Source: CAYHHI01 sp964356335
Lineage (GTDB): Bacteria; Arandabacterota; Arandabacteria; Arandabacterales; Arandabacteraceae
Direction: 5' to 3'
NCBI GenBank assembly: GCA_964356335.1
Contig: CAYHHI010000055.1
Span: 1-20,967 of the forward strand
Length of the DNA stretch: 20,967 bases
Shown: one piece after another, positions 15,489-20,967 of the stretch
Layout of the letters: each line of letters starts with the position of its first letter
Numbering within the stretch: position 1 is the stretch's first letter
Notes under the pieces: generated by a model
Database searches by the model: none
What the model was told of the DNA's origin: nothing
The model's input: only the letters and a program-made list of their open reading frames with translations
Position numbers and translations under genes: made by a program

Positions 15489-16448
15489 ATGCCAGACACT
15501 GCCGCCAGCCCCGCCGTCCTGATTCTTGGCAGCCGCTTCGATTTCACTTGCGACTACGTGGTCTCCGCCCTACGGAGGCGGGGCGTGGAGTACCTGCGCC
15601 TCAACTCTGAGGATCTTCCCGGCTATTCCGTCACTTTAGACCCTGTCGCGCCGCGTCTGACTGTGGATCTCAACCGCACCCAATTCTGCGTCGCGCCGAC
15701 TTCACTCCGGTCGGTTCTCTTTCGCCGGCCCGTGTTCGTTAGGGACTACGGTGACGACCAAAGACGACCGCAGGACAGGTTCGCTCGAATCCAGTGGGCT
15801 GCGTTTATGCAGAACCTGGCGTTGCTCGACGGCGCGCGCTGGTACAACAACCCTGCATCCACATACAGAGCAGAGCACAAGGCCCTTCAGCTTCGCGAGG
15901 CGGCGCGAATCGGAATGCGAGTCCCGGCGACGCTCGTGACGAACGTGCCATCCCACGCGAGTGCGTGTCTCCCGGGACAGCAGTATGCGGTGAAGGGGTT
16001 GGACACCGTGATGGTGCGTGAATCTGGCGATGAGATCTTCGGATTCACGACCTTCGCCAGTCGCGCCGACTTGGAAGATCCCGCATGGGCCTCCGCTCCG
16101 ACTCTGCTTCAAGAGGTAATCCTTCACAAGACCGATGTGCGGGTGACGATAGTCGAGGACCGCGTCTTCGCAGCAGAGGTTCTTGTGGCAGGCAAGGGCG
16201 TGTCCGACGACTGGCGACTTCATAGAGGCCACACGTGTTTTGTTCGCCATGACCTCCCCAACGAGGTGTCGAGACTGTGCGTCGAACTCGTCGCCGCACT
16301 GGGGCTCCGCTGTGGTGCAATCGACTTGGCACTCTCAGGCGAGGCGTACTACTTCTTGGAGGTCAACCCAACCGGCGAATGGGCGTGGCTCGTGGATGCT
16401 GCGGGGCTCCCGATTGACGAGGCGTTCGCTGATGCACTTTCGCGCTAG
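15489..16448 (+). CDS. MvdD-type ATP-grasp peptide ligase (graspetide-synthetase-like)
   Basis: A 319-residue ATP-grasp enzyme. The N-terminal part has VLILGSRFDFTCDYVV, SVLFRRPVFVRD (about 75-86) and the ARWYNNPASTYRAEHKALQL region (117-135), typical of MvdD/graspetide ligases. ATP-grasp residues include Lys169 (YAVKG), Gln208-Glu209 (LLQEVI), Lys214 and Arg218 (KTDVRVTIV), DWRLHR (241-246), Asp279 (CGAIDLAL) and Glu291/Asn293 (FLEVNPTGEWAWL), so ATP and metal binding look intact. These enzymes phosphorylate Asp/Glu side chains of a precursor peptide and close ester or amide rings. The peptide gene is 9 bp upstream; no strong own ribosome binding site is visible, which fits translational coupling. 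The next gene overlaps its last 17 bp. Confidence 0.85.
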   Translation: MPDTAASPAVLILGSRFDFTCDYVVSALRRRGVEYLRLNSEDLPGYSVTLDPVAPRLTVDLNRTQFCVAPTSLRSVLFRRPVFVRDYGDDQRRPQDRFARIQWAAFMQNLALLDGARWYNNPASTYRAEHKALQLREAARIGMRVPATLVTNVPSHASACLPGQQYAVKGLDTVMVRESGDEIFGFTTFASRADLEDPAWASAPTLLQEVILHKTDVRVTIVEDRVFAAEVLVAGKGVSDDWRLHRGHTCFVRHDLPNEVSRLCVELVAALGLRCGAIDLALSGEAYYFLEVNPTGEWAWLVDAAGLPIDEAFADALSR

Positions 16449-17118
16449 ACTCGCTCGCATCGCCGCAGCTTTGGACGCGGTCCTCCTCGGCTCTGTCGTA
16501 ACGCTTGTTCGCGCCAACAAGAAGGTGCACAACAAGATACGGTCCGGTGCGCCTGAACTCTACGACGATGACGATCGACTCAAGCATTCCCTTGGCGATC
16601 TGCATGGGGCGTTGGCAGTCTCCGTCGATCGCCTGCAGCGCATAGAAGACAAGGCAACTAACACAATGATCGGCGTCGGAGTCGCCTTAACGATCACCGG
16701 ATCCACGTCTGCTATTCTGGGCAGTGGCGGCCCGATGGCCGGCTCTAGCACGGAGGCACGAGTTGTAGCCGCGGTCTCGCTTACGGCTGCGATGCTCTTC
16801 CTTCTGGCAAGCGGGTACTTGGCGCTACGCGGCTATGCCATTGGGAAACTCTATCGTCCCACTCTGCGCGACGCTGTGCCTCTCGTGTCCGAGCGACAGG
16901 CGAAGAAGGTCCTTCTGGACTCCATTGACCAGAACGAACGAGTCGGTACGATGAGGGCCAACCTCCTCTCCGCGAGTTTCACTTGCCTCCGGAACGGCCT
17001 TGTTTTGGTGGCTGTGCTGGGTGTGCTCCTAGTGCTCAGTTCGTTCTGGACGAGCCCGGTGGGGGTCCAACCACGGTCCGGAGCCGACAATGCTCCGCAT
17101 TGCCGCTTGAACCGATAG
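16432..17118 (+). CDS. Three-helix membrane protein coupled to the ATP-grasp gene (228 aa)
   Basis: ATG 16432 lies within the ATP-grasp gene, so the two genes overlap by 17 bp and are coupled. Residues 1-75 are mostly helical and cytoplasmic with a basic start and an acidic patch (YDDDDRLK). Hydrophobic helices lie at about 79-97 (MIGVGVALTITGSTSAILG), 110-133 (VVAAVSLTAAMLFLLASGYL) and 188-206 (NGLVLVAVLGVLLVLSS). Between the last two is a soluble helical region ending in NERVGTMRANLLSASFTCLRN. There are no ABC-transporter, protease or permease motifs. It could be an export or immunity component for a modified peptide, or a membrane effector of a conflict system; small helical-domain-plus-TM effectors have this general look. 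I do not recognise the family. Confidence 0.7.
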   Translation: MHFRARLARIAAALDAVLLGSVVTLVRANKKVHNKIRSGAPELYDDDDRLKHSLGDLHGALAVSVDRLQRIEDKATNTMIGVGVALTITGSTSAILGSGGPMAGSSTEARVVAAVSLTAAMLFLLASGYLALRGYAIGKLYRPTLRDAVPLVSERQAKKVLLDSIDQNERVGTMRANLLSASFTCLRNGLVLVAVLGVLLVLSSFWTSPVGVQPRSGADNAPHCRLNR

Positions 17119-17153
17119 CGTTAGATGCCGGAAGGGAGATAGGGCACGCTGTG

Positions 17154-17393
17154 ATGGCTCATGATGAGAAACAAGACATAACGAATAGCCCTTCTGCAAT
17201 CAAGCCCCCTGAAGAATTCATTCAGGACCTGGTGTCATCGCTCCAGTTGGCCCGGGACACTGATTCCGAGTTGCTGGACATCCTTCAGACACACGTCTTG
17301 AAGATTGACGCTTCACAAGATGCGCTCGATCAAGCGATGGCAGCCATCTGGAAACTGGCAGCTAAACGCGCTGTGGGAGATATCAATGGCTGA
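17154..17393 (+). CDS. Small helical partner of the SMC-like ATPase (79 aa)
   Basis: ATG 17154 has AGGG about 9 nt upstream. The first 20 residues are polar and probably disordered. Residues 20-75 are strongly helical (EEFIQDLVSSLQLARDTDSE, LLDILQTHVLKID, AMAAIWKLAAKRA), consistent with a protein-binding helical hairpin. The gene overlaps the ATPase gene by 8 bp (ATGGCTGA), so the two products are likely made together in a fixed ratio. Small 'middle component' proteins directly before an SMC/Rad50-like ATPase are a feature of ABC-three-component conflict systems. Placing this gene in that group is an inference from arrangement and size, not from a recognised sequence motif. Confidence 0.6.
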   Translation: MAHDEKQDITNSPSAIKPPEEFIQDLVSSLQLARDTDSELLDILQTHVLKIDASQDALDQAMAAIWKLAAKRAVGDING

Positions 17394-19860
17394 GATCATT
17401 ACAGTCAGCGAGATCTCAATAGCTGGTTTTAGAGCATTCCTTCAACCACAATCGTTCACTCTGCGACGTGGCGACACTCCTCTCAGCCTAGCAGTGTTTG
17501 CCCCAAACGCAAAAGGCAAGTCCAGCCTGGTGGACGCGATCGAGTTTTTCTTCTCGTCCGATGGTACACTGGCCCGTCTTGGCCTGCGGCGCTCTGGCAC
17601 TCACGCTGGCAGAGACGCTTTAGGCCACGTCGAAGCTGAGAACGCAGGTGTCACGTCTGAGGTCAGAATCAGGTTTGCCACCAATTCAGGCTCCTTCGAA
17701 GGCGTTCGCAGCCTGGAGCGGTGCGAAACCTGTCCCGACGCAGCGGCAACTGTCAGGCGTGTGCGCAAGCTGAACTTCTTGATTCGTGGCTATGAGTTGC
17801 GTCGTTTTGTGGAGGACCAGACCCCTCTTGAGCGATATGAGGAGGTTTCCGGATGGTTCGGTCTAACACCACTGACAACTATTGAGCGCAACCTTCGAAG
17901 TCTCCGACTCAAGCTGCAACAAGATCTTGCCGCGAATGCTCCAGCTGAGAAGTATGCCCGTGACGTAGGGCGGATAACGCGGCAGAGCATCACATCCTGG
18001 GATGAGGGGCGAACCCTGGTCTGGTTCAATACGACTCAAGTCCGGCCGCTGGACTCTACTCTGGCCATCAACACACTGAGCGCGCAGGATGCTACTTATA
18101 AACTCATCGTCAAACGAAAGGAGATGGAGGACAAGAGTGTCGGGCTCGCTGCGCTCAATGAAGTGTCGGAGAAGGCCCAAGCAGTTTATCAGCGGCAGGC
18201 AAACGAAGATGACGGTTCCGTACTAGAAACAGGCGCAATCAGGGATTTGGAATCGGCCGCAGCAGCAGCGGTTGAGGCCGCAAAGAACGAGATAGAGGAG
18301 CGTGGCAAGTCTTCGGACGCTGTGTTCAAGGAAGTCTGGGATGCGGCTTCGGCGCTCTTCAACAACACCTCCCTGGAGATTGATGCATGCCCTGTGTGTG
18401 ACACGCCACTCCAGGACACTGCGAGAGGCAACAGGGAAGGCATAGGCCTGCATCTGAAGACCCAGATCGCCAGTCTTGAGAGATACAACACTGCTGTCAA
18501 AGCGCTGAAAGCGGCCGACTCCATGGCCCACCAGGGGCGTGCAGATACGATCACCGCTCTAAGAAGTGCTCAGGCAGCACTGAAAGCTGCTCGATTCGTC
18601 ACTCAGGCTGAGAATGTGGAGGCTTACGTCGCTCAGCTCGCGGCCTGGGAGTTGAGTCAGCCATTGCCAGATTCGACCTCTGTCAAGGACATGGTAATCG
18701 CCGTGACGACCAAGGTGGACAAAGAACGACAACGCATCAAGGAACAACAAGGGGATCATACATACGCCAAGTGCTTGGCCACTCTGGACGAACTGGTTGA
18801 TCTGAAAGTTGAAGCCGATCTGAGTGAGAATACCCGCGCGGAAGCACGCGCTCTGCTTCAATCCCTCACGGGACTTGAGACCAGTGTTGGGTCGAAGATA
18901 AGAACACATGTACAAACGGTCATTGATACGCTCAAGGAGAGGGTCAACGAGCTCTACCGGGCCGTCCACGCTGACCAAACAGAGGCACCGGCTATTACAC
19001 TTGACTTGTCCACAGAGACAAGACAGCCGCAGCTCAGCCTGTTGGTTGACTTCTCCCCTAGTCGAAAGGGCGTTGCACCGAGTGGCTATCTCAGTGATTC
19101 TCAAATGCATACACTGGCACTTAGCTTGCGCTTGGCCGCTATTCAGCTATTCAACAAGCTAGTTCCCCTGGTTGTGCTGGATGACGTGGTCACGTCCTAT
19201 GACGCGGATCACCGGAGAGCAATAGCGGCCATGCTTGCAGCTCATTTCGCCGACTTTCAAGTCATTCTTGTTACTCACGATGAGCGGCTCTTCGCGTATC
19301 TCAAAGAACAACTCCCACAATCATCTTGGATCTTCAAGCGCATCATAGCCCTAGACCCTGGCTTTGGACCCAGGTTTCACGACCACAGAGTTGGTGATGC
19401 TCTGATCGAAGCGAAGCTAAGCACTGGCCAATCTGCGGCAAACGACATCCGTCAAGCAGAGGAGGAATGGCTTCTTGACATCTGCCGCGGGTTCCGCGTC
19501 GAAGTTGAGATCAGAGATGTTCATAGACCATACACCTATGAGCGGTCAGAACTGGCCATAGCTTTGCACAAGTTCCTCAAGGCCAGCAAGATCAGCCCGC
19601 CCCAGGTGCCGGGAATCTCAAATCCGTTCCTCATCAGCCTGCAGATCGGAGAGATTGAAAACTTTGGAAGCCACTTCTCTGACGACCCGAGTGCTTGGCC
19701 TTCCCCAGGTGACGAGGGGCGCCGCTGGCAAGAGTTCAAGTACTTCCGTGGGCTTTTCGTCTGCTCCGGTTGCCGGGCAGCTAGGTTCAAGAGACCGAAG
19801 GGGATGGACAGGCCAGTATGTGTGAAATGCGAGACTGCGTTCGACTTTAGGACAACATGA
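17386..19860 (+). CDS. SMC/Rad50-like AAA ATPase with zinc hook and C-terminal zinc ribbon
   Basis: An 824-residue protein. The start ATG 17386 overlaps the upstream gene by 8 bp and is followed directly by ITVSEISIAGFRAF, the usual RecF/Rad50 first strand. The Walker A is FAPNAKGKSSLVDAIEFFFS (A39-P-N-A-K-G-K-S): the lysine is kept but two usual glycines are alanine. Coiled-coil arms flank a zinc-hook-like CPVC (335-338). The ABC signature is LSDSQ (569-573), Walker B is LVVLDDV (Asp599, Asp600), and the H-loop is LVTHDE (His631). A C-terminal extension of about 190 residues ends in a zinc ribbon (Cys793, Cys796, Cys812, Cys815). Such ATPases sense or move along DNA in repair and in many antiphage systems. 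No nuclease motif is visible in it. Confidence 0.82.
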   Translation: MAEIITVSEISIAGFRAFLQPQSFTLRRGDTPLSLAVFAPNAKGKSSLVDAIEFFFSSDGTLARLGLRRSGTHAGRDALGHVEAENAGVTSEVRIRFATNSGSFEGVRSLERCETCPDAAATVRRVRKLNFLIRGYELRRFVEDQTPLERYEEVSGWFGLTPLTTIERNLRSLRLKLQQDLAANAPAEKYARDVGRITRQSITSWDEGRTLVWFNTTQVRPLDSTLAINTLSAQDATYKLIVKRKEMEDKSVGLAALNEVSEKAQAVYQRQANEDDGSVLETGAIRDLESAAAAAVEAAKNEIEERGKSSDAVFKEVWDAASALFNNTSLEIDACPVCDTPLQDTARGNREGIGLHLKTQIASLERYNTAVKALKAADSMAHQGRADTITALRSAQAALKAARFVTQAENVEAYVAQLAAWELSQPLPDSTSVKDMVIAVTTKVDKERQRIKEQQGDHTYAKCLATLDELVDLKVEADLSENTRAEARALLQSLTGLETSVGSKIRTHVQTVIDTLKERVNELYRAVHADQTEAPAITLDLSTETRQPQLSLLVDFSPSRKGVAPSGYLSDSQMHTLALSLRLAAIQLFNKLVPLVVLDDVVTSYDADHRRAIAAMLAAHFADFQVILVTHDERLFAYLKEQLPQSSWIFKRIIALDPGFGPRFHDHRVGDALIEAKLSTGQSAANDIRQAEEEWLLDICRGFRVEVEIRDVHRPYTYERSELAIALHKFLKASKISPPQVPGISNPFLISLQIGEIENFGSHFSDDPSAWPSPGDEGRRWQEFKYFRGLFVCSGCRAARFKRPKGMDRPVCVKCETAFDFRTT

Positions 19861-19900
19861 ATGTCCCAGCGCCCTGAGATTCCCAAAATGGAGTGTTGGC

Positions 19901-19959
19901 ATCTAACAAGGCGTTCCAGAGCGACGCCGGGGGTGCGGCGTCACGGCTCTTGCAGGAAC
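19901..19959 (+). other. attC-like imperfect hairpin, right-hand core missing
   Basis: Forty-one bp after the ATPase stop, ATCTAAC (19901-19907) fits the integron inverse core RYYYAAC, followed by AAGGC. Then come stem blocks GTTCC (19913-17), AGAGC (19918-22) and GACGCC (19923-28), a loop, and GGCGTC (19937-42), GCTCT (19946-50) and GGAAC (19955-59), with 3-nt (ACG) and 4-nt (TGCA) bulges on one side only. An imperfect stem with unpaired bases on one arm, after a stop codon, is the pattern of integron attC sites. No GTTRRRY core follows at the expected place, so it would be a truncated or decayed site. Confidence 0.45.
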
Positions 19960-20199
19960 AAGTGCCGCACCACCTTGCCCCCTTGCTCAGCTACACCGTT
20001 CAACTGACTTCCGTGACGTTCCCCATTTGCCAGCCGCTATGGATATGGATTAGACAAGTGGATCACTACCATCCGAGATCTAGTTGCAGCTGGCACAAGT
20101 TGCGAGGCGAAGGAAAATCTGGCTGAAATTCAACTCGCCTGCTACGAGTGTCAGAGCGTTTATTTACATAGGCACAAACCAACCCGAAGGAGGCCCAGG
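19960..20199. other. Gap before the recombinase, with an in-frame coding-like extension
   Basis: From 20017 the recombinase frame is open upstream of its chosen start and reads, for instance, LDKWITTIRDLVAAG and ENLAEIQLACYECQSVY before the Shine-Dalgarno AAGGAGG (20187-20193). There is no ATG in this stretch. It may be a remnant of another gene fused in frame or simply chance. Nothing else is recognised here. Confidence 0.35.
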
Positions 20200-20952
20200 T
20201 TGAGGTTGTCTAACGCAATCAGACGCTTCGACACCCAGATGCTCGCCGATGGCAAGAGCGACCATACCCGCAAAGCTTACCTGCGGGACCTCAGCAAGTT
20301 TCGTACGTGGCTTCATGCTGATCCGGAAATCGCGGATATCGATCCAGGTACAATCGCGGGATACGTGTCCGGTGAAGTGTCGCCGACCAGGCCTGCAATA
20401 TCTGCCAATCGCACTAAGACCGCCCTCAGGGTCTTCTTCCAGTTCCTCACCGATGCTGGCCACCTTCAGGCGAACCCGGCGAGGCTCATCAAGAACGGAC
20501 GGACTGAACCGAAGATCCCGGCACATCTGACCGCTACCGAGGTGCGCATGCTCACATCTGCAATCCGAGGGGCCGAGGGCTGGGCCGCCGAGCGTGATCG
20601 TGTGCTGTTGACGTTTCTGCTCCAGACCGGCATGAGACTGGGGTCAGCAATCGCGCTGAAGGTCTCCGATGTCAACTTCGACCAGCGTACCGCCCAGATC
20701 ACCGGCAAGGGCGGTACCAGGCAGTCGGTCTACCTCAACTCGAGCGTCCGCAGGTCTCTCAAGTCATACATCAAGGCATTCGGACTAGCCCCTGACGACC
20801 CTCTCTTCCCCTCTCGCAGCGGTGGTCACCTCTGCCCACGCCAAGTCCAGCTCCGCTTCAAGCATTGGCTCGCGAGGGCTGGCATCACCCGTCACCTCAC
20901 CGTCCATTGCACGCGGCATTATGCCGACTTCCGGATTATGCCGAATGGGTGA
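20200..20952 (+). pseudogene. Tyrosine recombinase/integrase, catalytic domain truncated
   Basis: The TTG start at 20200 is supported by a perfect AAGGAGG 6 nt upstream. Residues 1-95 are an N-terminal SAM-like core-binding domain (TRKAYLRDLSKFRTWLHA; RVFFQFLTDAGHLQANPARL). The catalytic domain has the first Arg in LLQTGMRLGSAIALKVSDV, the beta-hairpin Lys in ITGKGGTRQSVYL, and HxxR as HCTRH. After HCTRHY the sequence becomes ADFRIMPNG and stops: the His/Trp and the nucleophilic Tyr, expected over the next 35-40 residues, are missing. The break coincides with a palindrome and direct repeat, so an insertion or recombination junction is likely. It lacks the hallmarks I would need to call it an integron integrase. 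As written, 250 residues without the Tyr should be inactive. Confidence 0.75.
20914..20945. repeat. Palindrome plus 10-bp direct repeat at the recombinase break
   Basis: CGGCATTATGCCG (20914-20926) is a palindrome around its central T. ATTATGCCGA occurs at 20918-20927 and again at 20935-20944, a 17-bp period. The first copy starts inside the conserved HxxRHY codons, exactly where similarity to tyrosine recombinases ends. This looks like the edge of another mobile element or a recombination site. Confidence 0.55.
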
Positions 20953-20967
20953 GACGATGCCCCTGTG

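Noticed and set aside
16183..16431. An earlier start for the membrane protein gene within the ATP-grasp gene
   Set aside because: This would overlap the ligase's conserved core by about 265 bp and the added residues look like an out-of-frame translation; ATG 16432 gives a normal short overlap.
19893..20126. A 77-codon frame as a protein gene
   Set aside because: It runs through the attC-like hairpin, has no ribosome binding site, and its product has no protein-like pattern beyond translating the stem.
20200..20952. The right-end recombinase as an integron integrase (intI)
   Set aside because: The visible motifs fit general XerC/D-like recombinases; I could not see the extra integron-integrase segment, and the C-terminal part is missing.

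Overview
The window is bacterial, or a phage/mobile element in a bacterium. Genes are densely packed with Shine-Dalgarno sites (some paired with TTG or GTG starts), there are overlapping GTGA/ATG junctions, and there are no rRNA, tRNA or housekeeping genes. Base composition is moderately GC-rich by eye. Nothing fixes the taxonomy, and I do not assign one.

Left block (1 to about 6.3 kb, all minus strand). This is a phage-like module. Read 5' to 3' it holds a 342-residue unknown protein, a replisome-organizer-like protein, a 51-residue small protein, a large serine recombinase, a D12-class adenine methyltransferase, a ParB-like protein, a small-terminase-like protein, and the first 28 codons of what is probably the large terminase subunit. 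The methyltransferase, ParB and terminase genes overlap or nearly touch. The replisome-organizer gene carries iteron-like repeats, an AT-rich tandem repeat and an inverted repeat in its linker, so it may contain the element's replication origin.

Middle block (6.4 to about 14 kb, minus strand). This is accessory, defence-flavoured DNA: a 470-residue protein with a C-terminal HEPN-type RN-x3-H motif, a 180-residue single-pass membrane protein, a 971-residue fused restriction-methylation enzyme (Type IIG/Eco57I-like), a 112-residue membrane protein, and a zinc-ribbon multi-pass membrane protein. Four same-orientation copies of an intergenic repeat of about 110 bp with a nested palindromic head lie between 11.8 and 15.0 kb.

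Right block (14.4 kb to the end, plus strand). A small secreted Ig-like protein is followed by the most interesting region. Five co-directional, tightly spaced genes occupy 15270-19860: a 69-residue peptide with a Thr/Lys/Asp/Glu-rich tail, an MvdD-type ATP-grasp ligase (graspetide-synthetase-like), a three-helix membrane protein, a 79-residue helical protein, and an 824-residue SMC/Rad50-like ATPase with a zinc-hook motif and a C-terminal zinc ribbon. The first three look like a peptide-maturation/export or effector unit. The last two look like a two-component ATPase system of the kind found in conflict systems. Their arrangement suggests one transcription unit and possibly one undescribed system. 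Just after the ATPase is a half-preserved, integron attC-like hairpin, then a tyrosine recombinase whose catalytic domain breaks off at a palindromic/direct-repeat junction at the window edge.

Overall the window reads as a mobile accessory region: a phage-derived left part, restriction and putative abortive-infection genes in the middle, a candidate peptide-plus-ATPase system on the right, and recombination-associated sequences at the right end.
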